A stretch of 64,000 nucleotides of DNA. Source: Treponema vincentii. Its GTDB lineage: Bacteria > Spirochaetota > Spirochaetia > Treponematales > Treponemataceae. Made by a program: the position numbers and the translations under genes. The stretch covers positions 2,046,001-2,110,000 of the forward strand of contig NZ_CP050497.1 in assembly GCF_018336815.1 (NCBI RefSeq), read 5' to 3'. Each line of letters starts with the position of its first letter. The stretch's first letter is position 1. A model generated the notes under the pieces. That model was not told the DNA's origin. It saw only the letters and a program-made list of their open reading frames with translations, and ran no database searches. Positions 1-8,652 of this stretch are shown here, piece by piece.

Positions 1-2106
1 AAGCTCGACGAACATCAAAAAGAGATTTACGGACTTGCCATCGAAAAGCGCGGAAAGGAAAATCAGGCGCGTTTACAGGCGGAGCGGCAAACCGAGCTGA
101 AAACCAAACTCGGTCAGCTGGAGCTGCGCAAGACGGGGCTCGAAGAGCGTATCGAAAACCTTGAAGAGGACGCCGGAGAGCAGGATGCGAAGGTGCACGA
201 CTTTAAAAAGAAGGTGCAGGATATTCAAAAAAACATCGACGACTTTGAAGAAAGTCTCCGGCTTGCGTCGCAAAAAATTACCGATAACGACACTACCCGT
301 ATGACGCTGCAGGAGCAGATTGAAGAACTCGATAAAAAACGCGCCGGTATGGAAACCGAACTCCGCGCCATCACCGAAGACATCGTTACGGAACTGGATA
401 AGAACCTTTCCGCAGCAGGTTATTCGGCGCAGGGACGCGGCAAACTGGAACAACAGGTTTTTGACTGCATCAGCCAAATCAAGGTGCTGTTAAACGGCCG
501 CAAGAATATCTTTTCGGACTTTGCCGCGTTAAGCGATCATACTGAAAAAGAGACTGCGCAGTTTGCGCAAAATGCCGTACAATCGTTCACGGAGCTGCTC
601 GGTTTAACGGAATCGCTGGAAACGTATTTGCAGGAATACAAAAAATCTTCCGCAAGCTTTATCGACGATTTTTTAGCGCCGGAAGGTATTATCACTCAAA
701 AGCGCAGTATCGATGCGGCAATAGAAGCTAATCGAAATACAATAGAAGAAAAGCGGAACAAAATCGCGAATCTGCATACCGAAAACGAGCAGCTTGCGGT
801 AAAAATAAACGAGTACCGGAAAACGCTGGAAGACCTCCGTATCCATAAAACAAAGATGAAGGCGGAATCCGACGCAGCCGAGCAGCAAGCGGCGTTTTTG
901 CGGAAAGAATTGACGGTACAGCAAAACGCGCTCCGCGAACTTGAAAACGAGCTGTACACGGAGCAAAAACGCTTTGACGAGGTAAAAGAACAGCTCCTCG
1001 AAATCGAAGGAGAAATCGCATCGATTGACCGCAAGGGGCGGCAGTTGACCGAAGCGCTCGAGCAGTTGGAAAAAGAAATCGCGTCCCGCAATAACGAACT
1101 TTCGAGCAATGAAGGGACGCTGAAAACGCTCAATGCGGAACTTGCCAAGCATAATTCGCTTATCGAAAAATATTATGTCGATACGGCAACTCTTGAAATC
1201 GAAATCAAAAACGTCAAAGACAATTTTAGAGAAACCCATTCGCGTGAATTGATGGAATTTGAAGAGCGGATGTATAAAATCACCGCTTCCCCGATGGATT
1301 TACGGACGGAACTTGCCGAGTTGCGCAAACAGCTGAAAGACCTCGGCAGCGTCAACCTGATGGCTCCGGAAGAATTCCAAGAAGTAAAGACCCGATTCGA
1401 TTTTTTAACCGGACAGATCAACGACCTTGATAAAGCCCGCTCTGATTTACAGCGGATTACGGATGAAATAAAGGCGGAGTCTACGGAGCTGTTTCTTGTA
1501 ACCTATAATAAGATCAAAAAGAACTTTCACAATATGTTTAGGCGGCTCTTCGGCGGCGGCAGGGCGGAAATTAAGCTGACCGATCCCAAGCAGGTATTGG
1601 AATCGGGCATCGAGATTTTCGCGCAGCCTCCGGGGAAAAAGCTGGAGAATATCGGTCTATTATCGGGCGGAGAAAAATCCATGACGGCGGTGGCGCTCCT
1701 TTTTGCAACATACATGGTTAAACCATCCCCGTTCTGTCTCTTGGACGAGATAGACGCTGCGCTTGACGAGCAGAACGTCAGCCGCTTCGTTACCGCCCTG
1801 TCCGGCTTTGCGAATGTCAGCCAATATATCGTCATCACCCATAACAAAAAAACGGTACTCGGCGCAAACACCATGCTCGGTGTTACAATGGAGGAATCAG
1901 GCGTCTCCAAACTCATTGCAATCAAATTGGATAATGATATTGAGTTATTAAAGCAGGAGAAAGCGGAAGAAGATGCCGATACTTTTATAGAAGAGGATGT
2001 AGAGCCGGAAGAAGGTATCTATATTCCGTCGCGGCCGCCGAAACGACGACATACAACTCAGGAGGAACAGCCGGATGAACATCATAGAAACGATTCGGAC
2101 GCATAA
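1..2106 (+). CDS. smc: SMC chromosome segregation ATPase, C-terminal part (5' end outside window)
   Basis: The frame is open from base 1, so the gene starts upstream; 701 residues are visible. SMC proteins form ring-shaped ATPase dimers that compact and segregate the chromosome. The C-terminal half-ATPase is complete: the ABC signature LSGGEKS (about 1657-1680) and the Walker B stretch CLLDEIDAALDEQN (about 1735-1776), followed by an ITHNK switch region. Most of the rest is heptad-rich coiled coil. A non-coiled segment of about 100 residues around 410-700 stands where the hinge would be, but I do not see the usual glycine-rich hinge motifs; spirochaete SMCs are known to be short. The acidic tail ends in KRRH. 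The next gene starts inside the last 32 bases, suggesting coupled translation. Confidence 0.93.
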   Translation, partial: KLDEHQKEIYGLAIEKRGKENQARLQAERQTELKTKLGQLELRKTGLEERIENLEEDAGEQDAKVHDFKKKVQDIQKNIDDFEESLRLASQKITDNDTTRMTLQEQIEELDKKRAGMETELRAITEDIVTELDKNLSAAGYSAQGRGKLEQQVFDCISQIKVLLNGRKNIFSDFAALSDHTEKETAQFAQNAVQSFTELLGLTESLETYLQEYKKSSASFIDDFLAPEGIITQKRSIDAAIEANRNTIEEKRNKIANLHTENEQLAVKINEYRKTLEDLRIHKTKMKAESDAAEQQAAFLRKELTVQQNALRELENELYTEQKRFDEVKEQLLEIEGEIASIDRKGRQLTEALEQLEKEIASRNNELSSNEGTLKTLNAELAKHNSLIEKYYVDTATLEIEIKNVKDNFRETHSRELMEFEERMYKITASPMDLRTELAELRKQLKDLGSVNLMAPEEFQEVKTRFDFLTGQINDLDKARSDLQRITDEIKAESTELFLVTYNKIKKNFHNMFRRLFGGGRAEIKLTDPKQVLESGIEIFAQPPGKKLENIGLLSGGEKSMTAVALLFATYMVKPSPFCLLDEIDAALDEQNVSRFVTALSGFANVSQYIVITHNKKTVLGANTMLGVTMEESGVSKLIAIKLDNDIELLKQEKAEEDADTFIEEDVEPEEGIYIPSRPPKRRHTTQEEQPDEHHRNDSDA

Positions 2107-2419
2107 GCTCATTGTTCTAGCTTCTGCGCTCGGTTTGCTGATTATCATGTTGATTATTTCCGTGATTATTTTACTAAGCGGAACAAAAAAGCCGAGTGTC
2201 GATCCCGATGAGGTAATGATTTCAATCGATCCGGTGATTTTTATGCTTCCCGACGAGCCGCTTGAACTTCCGCCGGTACAATATTCGCGCAAACAAAAGA
2301 AAATCTGGACTGATTCGGATTTGCAGTATTGGTATACGATTCCTGATGCAGAGCAGATGCAAAAACTGCACGATATAAATGAGCGGCAAATGAACAAATT
2401 ATGGGAGAGTGTTCCGTGA
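2075..2419 (+). CDS. small single-pass membrane protein of unknown function
   Basis: 114 residues. A strong ribosome site AGGAGG at 2060-2065 lies 9 bases before ATG 2075, inside the 3' end of smc. Residues 11-35 are a hydrophobic helix (LIVLASALGLLIIMLIISVI), followed by a Pro-rich, acidic extracytoplasmic part with no motif I recognise. The stop overlaps the next gene as GTGA (2416-2419), so smc, this gene and the following lipoprotein are probably one transcript with coupled translation. It is likely an inner-membrane protein with a short periplasmic tail; function is unknown. Confidence 0.75.
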   Translation: MNIIETIRTHKLIVLASALGLLIIMLIISVIILLSGTKKPSVDPDEVMISIDPVIFMLPDEPLELPPVQYSRKQKKIWTDSDLQYWYTIPDAEQMQKLHDINERQMNKLWESVP

Positions 2420-4251
2420 AAAAATCGATCTATCCGCCCTGCCTTATCCTTCTTATATTACTCATCGTACCGGTTACTGCCTGTACGACAAAGACCGCTG
2501 CGGAAAAGCCGCAGGATACTCCTTCTCGGCAAGAACAACCCGCTACAGAATCGGCTTCTCACACCGGCAATACAATGTCTCCGCAGCCGGCACCTGCAGA
2601 AACACAGCCGTCAAAACCGGCAATGCAGCCCGATGCGGTATCGGGTGCGACAATCGATACCGTATCCGGCGCAACCATATCCCAGCGGCAGAAAAGAACG
2701 CCTGCATCGGAAGCAGTAGGAGCCGACAAAGATATGGCAACCAGCGGCGCAGCCGTATCTCAAAAGCAACATACTCCGGCAGCTACCGCAGGTAAAACGG
2801 CCGGTCAAAAGAACACTGCCGCAGATAAAACCGCCGCGAAAGCACAGAGCGAACCAACGGTAACAGCAGCTGCACAGCATTCCAAACAGAACAGCAGCGA
2901 GGCAGTTGTACAGAACGAAGAAAATAGTGGCAAGACAACCGTGCAGGATTCGACTGCGGCCGCCTCCCCTGCCCTTGCTGCCGCCGATACGTCTGTCCCT
3001 ACAAAAACCGCCGGTGAGGCAGAGCCTACTGCAGCAGCCGAGAACACAACACCGCCCGCAGCGGCAGATACAGCCGCCGAGCAGATTCCGACAACTCCGT
3101 CCTCCGGCGAACCGGTACCGCTTGTAGCCGCAGACACGCCCGTCCCTTCTGCAGAGCAGAACGTACCGGTACCGCCTGCGGCCGCAGACACGTCGGCTAC
3201 TTCTGCAAAGCAGAATGTACCGGCGTATGAAACAACGCTTGCGGATCTTATCAGCGATTTTGAAAAACAGGGCGGCAGCCACGGTTACGAACCGCCGCCG
3301 ACCTTCCACGAAGAGATGCTCGACCTTTTTTTTTCTCCGCAAATATTCACCGTTGCGCTTTCAAAAGAACCGGAAACCGAACAAAAGCCCAAGGTTTCGC
3401 GCATGGTTGCAGTCGAAGAAAAGCAGCGGCTGGAACTCACCTATCCGGGACATGGCTGGGTCTATGTCGGCGAGCAAACCTCCCAACCGGGGTTAAAGTA
3501 TGAACAGCGGAAACTACAGGACGAAAATTCAATTTTTATGTTTACCGCGGAGAAAAAAGGCGATTATGTACTCCATTTCTCCTATTTTGACGTATTTACC
3601 AATGAGTTTATCACCGACGCGGTAGCCGTATCGGTGAGCGCTGCCCGCTCACCCGCGGCAAAAGCAATGGTAAAAGCGCCTGACTATCAAACCGAAGCGG
3701 ATTCGGATGCGGCAGAAGCACAAGCTAAAAAGAATACGCAATCAGCCGCTTCCCAGTCGGCAAGCAATTCGACCTCAAACACCGGAAGCGGTACGACACC
3801 ACACACGGCACAAGCAGCCTCCGAAGTACCGCAAACAGCGGGCGCCGATTCGCAAAGCAAAATTTCGGAGCAGGCTATGACCGCCGAAATGGTGGAAACC
3901 GCAGCTGCGGAGAATACCGGCGATTCAACCGGACAAGCCTCCACAGCAGCAAATGAAGAAATACTCAGCTCCGACCAATTGCTCGAAAAGGCACGCACGG
4001 CAATCGCCGCTGCGGACGCAGGCACGGCCTTAGCATATCTGAACAATTTCTTTGGTACCGCGGAAGAGAAACTGGATGAAGGTTTATTTTTAAAAGGGCG
4101 CGCGTATGAACTAAATAGTTCCGTACGCAATATCAGACTGGCTCTCGCCGCATATAAAACGCTCACAGACAGCTTTCCTCAGAGTAAGTATTGGGCGGAG
4201 GCTGATGCGCGGATACGATATATCACCGGCTTTTATATCAATATCCGATAA
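2416..4251 (+). CDS. low-complexity lipoprotein with paired flavinylation-like motifs and TPR-like C-terminus
   Basis: I place the start at GTG 2416, which overlaps the upstream stop (GTGA) and has GGGAG 8 bases before it; an upstream in-frame ATG 2401 is less likely. 611 residues. The signal peptide ends in VPVTAC, so Cys23 should be lipidated. Residues 24-270 are Ala/Thr/Pro/Gln-rich and probably disordered. Within them are DAVSGAT (2632-2652) and DTVSGAT (2656-2676), both matching the Dxx[S/T]GAT motif whose Thr receives FMN from ApbE/Ftp; a decayed third copy, DMATSGAA, begins at 2731. A beta-rich domain (about residues 310-410) and a second disordered linker follow. The last ~95 residues look like two TPR-type helical pairs (LFLKGRAYEL, AYKTLTDSFP), resembling YbgF/BamD-like outer membrane proteins. 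Redox function is inference. Confidence 0.8.
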   Translation: MKKSIYPPCLILLILLIVPVTACTTKTAAEKPQDTPSRQEQPATESASHTGNTMSPQPAPAETQPSKPAMQPDAVSGATIDTVSGATISQRQKRTPASEAVGADKDMATSGAAVSQKQHTPAATAGKTAGQKNTAADKTAAKAQSEPTVTAAAQHSKQNSSEAVVQNEENSGKTTVQDSTAAASPALAAADTSVPTKTAGEAEPTAAAENTTPPAAADTAAEQIPTTPSSGEPVPLVAADTPVPSAEQNVPVPPAAADTSATSAKQNVPAYETTLADLISDFEKQGGSHGYEPPPTFHEEMLDLFFSPQIFTVALSKEPETEQKPKVSRMVAVEEKQRLELTYPGHGWVYVGEQTSQPGLKYEQRKLQDENSIFMFTAEKKGDYVLHFSYFDVFTNEFITDAVAVSVSAARSPAAKAMVKAPDYQTEADSDAAEAQAKKNTQSAASQSASNSTSNTGSGTTPHTAQAASEVPQTAGADSQSKISEQAMTAEMVETAAAENTGDSTGQASTAANEEILSSDQLLEKARTAIAAADAGTALAYLNNFFGTAEEKLDEGLFLKGRAYELNSSVRNIRLALAAYKTLTDSFPQSKYWAEADARIRYITGFYINIR

Positions 4252-4447
4252 GGAGCTTTGAAACTACCGATTTCATTGGTAGAGGGACATATACATTTTG
4301 GTTAATTTTATTAAACCTACCCTTGAGTAAATTATCTATCTATGGCAGTATTGTCGCACCATAGAGCCGGACAATCCGGTCATAATCAATTATTTTTAGT
4401 ACATGTATGCTCCGATGAGGCGGAGCTGAGTTGAAGAGGAGAATATT
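4252..4447. other. intergenic leader before the RNA-binding protein gene
   Basis: 196 bases without a reading frame of note. An imperfect stem CTACCGAT/ATTGGTAG lies just after the lipoprotein stop (about 4263-4281) but has no T-run, so it is at best a weak terminator. The 3' end supplies AGAGGA (4435-4440) as ribosome site for GTG 4448. Confidence 0.4.
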
Positions 4448-5047
4448 GTGGTAAAACATACACCCGCATTAAATGAAGAACAAATCACCGCATTTCTTAA
4501 AGAAGTAGTAGAAACCGTTAAGACGGAAGAAGATCCTGACGTCCTTAACGCTTATCGTAAGATTTTTAGAAAGAACGTACCATTTACGCTGCGTTCTTAT
4601 ATCGCTGCATATCTAATCAAAGAGTATGAAGGCTCATCCTTTCCCCGCTCAAAACCGTATAGCCGACGTCCGAACCCTCGCTTCGGAGATCGTTCACGAG
4701 GATATGTTTCCGACCGTCCGCCGGTAGAACGCCCGATGCTTGATCCGTCCGAATCGGTCAGTATTTTTATGAGCATCGGTAGAAGCCGCCGTGTCTTTCC
4801 CCGTGATATTATCACCCTGCTTATCCAAAATGCAGACATAAGCCGCGAGCGAATCGGCGATATCCGTATCCTCGACAACTACTCGTTCGTGCAAGTCATG
4901 AACGAAGACGCGGATAAGATAATCGAAAAGCTCAATGATTTTCCATATCGCGGCAGGAATCTTTCCGTCAGCTATTCCCGTAAACCGGAAGCAGAAGATC
5001 TCGTGACTGAAACCGTCATCGAAACAACCGGAAGCGATGCGGAATAA
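4448..5047 (+). CDS. DbpA-type RNA-binding domain protein without helicase
   Basis: 199 residues, GTG start with AGAGGA 7 bases upstream. The N-terminal ~65 residues are helical. A basic Arg/Pro/Tyr/Ser linker (about 66-95) follows, and residues 100-178 match the DbpA RNA-binding fold (an RRM-like domain normally at the end of DEAD-box helicases): ESVSIFMSIGRSRRVFPRDI, then IGDIRILDNYSFVQV, then GRNLSVSYSR. No helicase motifs are present, so it is a stand-alone version, as seen in other spirochaetes. It probably binds structured RNA, perhaps in ribosome assembly or cold adaptation (inference). The stop is immediately followed by the next ATG, so the two genes are co-transcribed. Confidence 0.85.
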   Translation: MVKHTPALNEEQITAFLKEVVETVKTEEDPDVLNAYRKIFRKNVPFTLRSYIAAYLIKEYEGSSFPRSKPYSRRPNPRFGDRSRGYVSDRPPVERPMLDPSESVSIFMSIGRSRRVFPRDIITLLIQNADISRERIGDIRILDNYSFVQVMNEDADKIIEKLNDFPYRGRNLSVSYSRKPEAEDLVTETVIETTGSDAE

Positions 5048-5605
5048 ATGAAGCTGTGGCCTGTCCTTATTGTCTTTATCTACACGGCGTGCTCGTTTAA
5101 TTATCAGGAACTGCCGGAGCAAACGGTGCCTCAACCTGATATGATATTTACAAACGTCACGTTAAAGCGATATGAAAATACACTCGTCGATTTAAGTGTG
5201 TATGCACAAGAACTCGAAATGTATGATGAAGAAAAAATTTGGGCAGGCAAGCATATCAACTTTGTACAGTACGATAACAAAACGCAAAAAGAGTCTATGA
5301 AGGGCGAAACGGGTATCTTGTACATTGATGAGAAATCAGAAGAATACTCGCTTGGCGGCACGGTATCCTTTCAACTGATTAAAGATGATTTTTCGATCCG
5401 AAGCCCCGCCCTTATATGGAAAAAAAAAGAAAACTTCTTATCGGCGCCTGCCAATGAAACGGTAACGATTACTCAAAAAGATGAAATTACCATCGAAGGC
5501 AAAAGCTTTGCTGCAAATACCGCCGCAAAAGCATTTGCCTTTAACGAAGGCACAACCGGAACTATCTTGATAAAAGAAAAAGAACATACACAGGTATCCG
5601 ATTGA
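5048..5605 (+). CDS. LptC-like periplasmic lipoprotein
   Basis: 185 residues, ATG directly after the upstream TAA. The signal peptide is very short and ends in IYTAC, so Cys15 is a likely lipidation site. The rest is a run of beta strands (ENTLVDLSVYAQELEMY, GETGILYIDEKSEEYSLGGT, FSIRSPALIWKKKENFLSAP) typical of the LptC/OstA beta-jellyroll family that carries lipid across the periplasm with LptA. Length fits LptC (about 190). Treponemes lack classical LPS, so the cargo would be another outer-membrane glycolipid; that is inference. No lptA or lptB lies nearby. The family call rests on pattern recognition and is moderately sure. Confidence 0.65.
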   Translation: MKLWPVLIVFIYTACSFNYQELPEQTVPQPDMIFTNVTLKRYENTLVDLSVYAQELEMYDEEKIWAGKHINFVQYDNKTQKESMKGETGILYIDEKSEEYSLGGTVSFQLIKDDFSIRSPALIWKKKENFLSAPANETVTITQKDEITIEGKSFAANTAAKAFAFNEGTTGTILIKEKEHTQVSD

Positions 5606-5814
5606 CACGAATTATTCTGTCTTGAAGATGGGAGCCCATCGTTTTTAATCCCCCTCAATACTGAAACGGCAAATTTTCTCAAAAAATTTTCATAAAAACG
5701 GTAGTTTTTCCTCAAATCTTTAGCCGAATTGCCGCTCGTGCTCTATATCCTTTAAGAAACTGCAACCATCGTGTTTTGTTTTTTATGAGACGGTCGCAGG
5801 ATGAGGAGCTGAGC

Positions 5815-7542
5815 ATGACTATTATGAGTTTTGCATCCTTCGGCTATGAGGGAGAGATTATCAAGGTTGAAGCGGATTTGCGGCGCGGGCTACCGATTGT
5901 CGATATTGTCGGGCTACCGGGTTCGGCGGTGAAGGAGGCACGGGAACGGATGCGCGCTGCCATTAGTAATTCCGAGTTGCCTTTTCCGCAAGAACGGATA
6001 CTGATCAATTTAAGCCCTGCCGACCAGAAAAAAGAAGGCAGCGGGTTTGACCTGCCGATTGCACTCGCGGTATTACAGGCAGACTGTGCGCTCGATACAC
6101 CGGTGATGGTAATCGGAGAACTGGAACTATCAGGGCGGGTGCGTCCGGTTCGGGGTGTCTTGGGAGCTTTGATTTCGGGATCTGCCGCTGGGATCGAGTT
6201 CTTTATCGTACCAAAAGAAAATGAAGCGGAAGCCCGTATCCAGCAGGGGGTGCGCATATACGGTGTTGAAACGCTGCGGGAAGCTTTGGAATGCCTCTAT
6301 GCGATTGAAGCGGAACTGCGTGTGGAAAACAATAGCGAATCAAACGGCGGCGACAAAAACAGCGGCGCACCGGCACGGGAAGCTATCGGACACACAGGCA
6401 ACTCGATTTCCACAGCCGCTTCATGGTCGGAACCGAGTCAAGCGGATGCCGCCGCAAATACGGGTACGGGCGGCTTTTTTGAGGAGGTGTACGGGCAAGG
6501 CGAACTGGTGCGAGCTTTGCACATTGCGGCAGCAGGCGGACACAGCGTGCTTGCCTACGGACCGCCGGGCTGCGGTAAAACGCTTTCGATGCAGCGGTTT
6601 GCCAGTCTCCTTCCCGACCTAGACCCGAAAACGGCGGAAGAAGTTACCCATATCTATAGCATCGCAGGTCTTTTACCGAGTATGCGCGGTCATGATGTGC
6701 GGATTAAACGCCCGCCGTTTAGAATGCCGCATCCGAATGCCAGCCTTGAAGGAATGATCGGCGGCGCGGGAAAGTGTATGCCCGGCGAAATTTCCCTTGC
6801 GCATGGCGGAACGCTTTTTTTGGATGAAGCCGTGCAGTTTAAACAAACCGTGCTGCAAACGCTCCGTGCGCCGCTGGAGACGGGTACCGTCACTTTGAGC
6901 CGTGCAGGAAGGACATCTACCTTCCCTGCCCGCTTCCAGCTGCTTATGGCGCTTAACTCATGCCCATGCGGAAATCTCGGCGCAGACGGTAAGGTATGCA
7001 CGTGTATGCCCGCCGTGGTTGAACAATACTGGAAAAAACTGACGGCTCCGCTGATTGACCGCATCGACTTGCGGATTCCGGTGTTTCCGCCTCAAGCATA
7101 CGGGCTGCCGGAAAAGCCGTGTTACAATACCGCCGATATGCGTAAAAAAATCGCGGCTTCGGATAACATACAAAGAGAACGGTATGCCGCATATCTGCGT
7201 AAAGGATTAAACGGCGGAGCGGCGGAAACACCTGTACACAACAAGACGGTAGACTTCAACCTCGCCGGTACTGCGCAATCGGCAGCGCAGCTGTCTTACA
7301 AAAACGTACACTTGACTCCGTCAGCCCTATCGGCATTGTGCCCGCTTACCGGCGAGGCGGAGCGTATTTTTACCCATAATGCCGAAAAAAAAGAGCTTTC
7401 GGGAAGAGGGAGTCACGCAATTTTGAAGATTGCGCGTACCATTGCCGATCTTGCGCAGGAAGATGTAATCGCCGCGGCTCACATCGAAGAAGCGATCCGC
7501 CTCCGCGAATGGAGTTCTTTCTTACCGTTTTTTATGCACTGA
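5815..7542 (+). CDS. comM: ComM/YifB-family AAA+ (Mg-chelatase-like) ATPase
   Basis: I choose ATG 5815, with TGAGGAG at 5802-5808, over the longer in-frame start at 5776; this gives 575 residues. ComM homologues are hexameric helicases that promote branch migration during natural transformation. The order is canonical: N-terminal Lon-protease-like fold (SFGYEGEIIKVEADLRRGLP; VGLPGSAVKEARER), an Ala/Ser-rich linker of ~60 residues, then the AAA+ core with Walker A GPPGCGKT at about residue 249, Walker B GGTLFLDEAVQF and the cysteine cluster CPCGNLG...CTC, followed by a C-terminal lid. Walker B reads DEA where many homologues have DE(I/L). The linker is longer than usual. The dprA gene at 58 kb is consistent with a competence pathway in this organism. 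Confidence 0.93.
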   Translation: MTIMSFASFGYEGEIIKVEADLRRGLPIVDIVGLPGSAVKEARERMRAAISNSELPFPQERILINLSPADQKKEGSGFDLPIALAVLQADCALDTPVMVIGELELSGRVRPVRGVLGALISGSAAGIEFFIVPKENEAEARIQQGVRIYGVETLREALECLYAIEAELRVENNSESNGGDKNSGAPAREAIGHTGNSISTAASWSEPSQADAAANTGTGGFFEEVYGQGELVRALHIAAAGGHSVLAYGPPGCGKTLSMQRFASLLPDLDPKTAEEVTHIYSIAGLLPSMRGHDVRIKRPPFRMPHPNASLEGMIGGAGKCMPGEISLAHGGTLFLDEAVQFKQTVLQTLRAPLETGTVTLSRAGRTSTFPARFQLLMALNSCPCGNLGADGKVCTCMPAVVEQYWKKLTAPLIDRIDLRIPVFPPQAYGLPEKPCYNTADMRKKIAASDNIQRERYAAYLRKGLNGGAAETPVHNKTVDFNLAGTAQSAAQLSYKNVHLTPSALSALCPLTGEAERIFTHNAEKKELSGRGSHAILKIARTIADLAQEDVIAAAHIEEAIRLREWSSFLPFFMH

Positions 7543-7854
7543 AAGGGAGAATAAGCAGGCTCGGCATTCCTTCCATGTAGTAAAAAGCAAGGCAGCAAAT
7601 ATCTCAAACAACACCGGCACTGCCGTGCGGACACTTTGAAGGTCTTGCCTCCCCTGCCCTTCCATAATCAACAACCTCGATGCGGCTTGTGAGTATTGCT
7701 CAATGTTTCGCACTATATGTTCTATATTTTTCCAATACAAAACGGCATGATCTGCATATAGTTCAAGCTGTGCTTCTTTCTCCTTGCGGCTCCAACATTT
7801 TGCAGCAATCCATGCCGGCAGCGACATAGCAATAGGAATTAAACCGAATATCAA
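7522..7854 (-). CDS. possible small membrane protein, start uncertain
   Basis: 110 codons from a TTG at 7854. The frame stays open a further ~110 bases upstream to 7968 without an ATG, running through the inverted-repeat element at 7868-8033. It has a hydrophobic N-terminus (IFGLIPIAMSLPAWIAAKCW), a helical middle with heptads (WKNIEHIVRNIEQYSQAASRLL) and a second hydrophobic stretch (VPVLFEIFAALLFTTW). The 3' end overlaps the comM stop by 21 bases. It may be the remaining 3' part of a gene cut by the repeat element. No family is recognised. Confidence 0.35.
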   Translation of the reverse strand: MIFGLIPIAMSLPAWIAAKCWSRKEKEAQLELYADHAVLYWKNIEHIVRNIEQYSQAASRLLIMEGQGRQDLQSVRTAVPVLFEIFAALLFTTWKECRACLFSLSVHKKR

Positions 7855-7867
7855 ATAAACAGCATGT

Positions 7868-8033
7868 CTAGGGTTCCATAATATACAAAAGTTATATTGA
7901 TGAAAGAAATTTCTAATTTTGTATGCAAGCAGAATAAAAGCGGCAAAAGTATTCTGAACAAGAACTTAGCATAGATAAGAATATCTTAAAAACCGCTACG
8001 GCGATTGCAATAAATAATATTATGGAACACTAG
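7868..8033. repeat. 166-bp element with 17-bp inverted ends (MITE-like)
   Basis: Left end CTAGGGTTCCATAATAT (7868-7884) and right end ATATTATGGAACACTAG (8017-8033) are inverted copies with one mismatch. If the outer CTAG is a target-site duplication, the true ends are the inner 13 bases. The interior holds no complete gene. Size and ends fit a miniature inverted-repeat element or a heavily deleted insertion sequence. Only this copy is seen in the window. Confidence 0.6.
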
Positions 8034-8100
8034 CTATTATAAATTTTAGACTCATTATCCATGCCAGGTATAACACATTCCCCGACTAATAAAATGTTTA

Positions 8101-8532
8101 TTATTTTTCAATCCGGTAAACCATATCTCCGGAATTCCAAATATACATAATTGCGGATACAGGTTCTTTTCCATCTGCCCAAATCAACCCCGTATATGTT
8201 GTGTTAAATCCATAGTAGCCTTCTGTCAAAATTTCAAACTCTACATTGGAAAATTCTTCAATATATTTTTTCAATCCAATGGCTTTTCCGGAAAAATCAC
8301 CTTCATAAACTGTCTTATCAAATATCAGAATATTACATTCATCTAAATCGCAGTCATAAAATAGAACAGATCCGGAATATATTTTTTCTTCACCTTCAGT
8401 ATATTGAAATAATTTATTAAGCTTTAATGTTAAAATTTTGTTTTTGAATTTGATACTCTCTATCCTACTATCATGTAAGCTGAAAAGGATATTACTTTCT
8501 CTATCATGTATTAAATCCATCGCCATCCTCAT
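8101..8532 (-). CDS. hypothetical protein, immunity-like
   Basis: 143 residues; ATG at 8532 with further in-frame ATGs at 8526 and 8520, so the exact start is open. It is rich in beta strands with alternating charge (SRIESIKFKNKILTLKLNK, GYYGFNTTYTGLIWADGK) and has no signal peptide or membrane segment, so it is cytoplasmic. I recognise no family. Its small size, AT-rich codon use and position at the edge of an array of immunity-type genes suggest, but do not prove, a similar role. Confidence 0.6.
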   Translation of the reverse strand: MRMAMDLIHDRESNILFSLHDSRIESIKFKNKILTLKLNKLFQYTEGEEKIYSGSVLFYDCDLDECNILIFDKTVYEGDFSGKAIGLKKYIEEFSNVEFEILTEGYYGFNTTYTGLIWADGKEPVSAIMYIWNSGDMVYRIEK

Positions 8533-8619
8533 ACATTTCTATTTATATCTTCCATCAATCTGCGCAATTATACTGTTTTTAAGGTGCTTGTTCTATCGGA
8601 TGTAAATAATCATATTTCT

Positions 8620-8628
8620 TGATATAAT
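8620..8628 (+). promoter_or_regulatory. extended -10 promoter of the DUF4272 gene
   Basis: TGATATAAT is a perfect -10 hexamer with a TGn extension, 24 bases before ATG 8653. No good -35 box is at 17 bases, as is usual for extended -10 promoters. The spacing to GGGAG (8641-8645) leaves a short leader. Confidence 0.5.
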
Positions 8629-8652
8629 AGTGTGTTAAATGGGAGCGTTATT

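Noticed and set aside
2611..3342. A 243-codon minus-strand frame opposite the lipoprotein gene.
   Set aside because: Its Cys/Arg/Gly-rich content is the mirror of the Ala/Thr/Pro-coding low-complexity region; no start signals.
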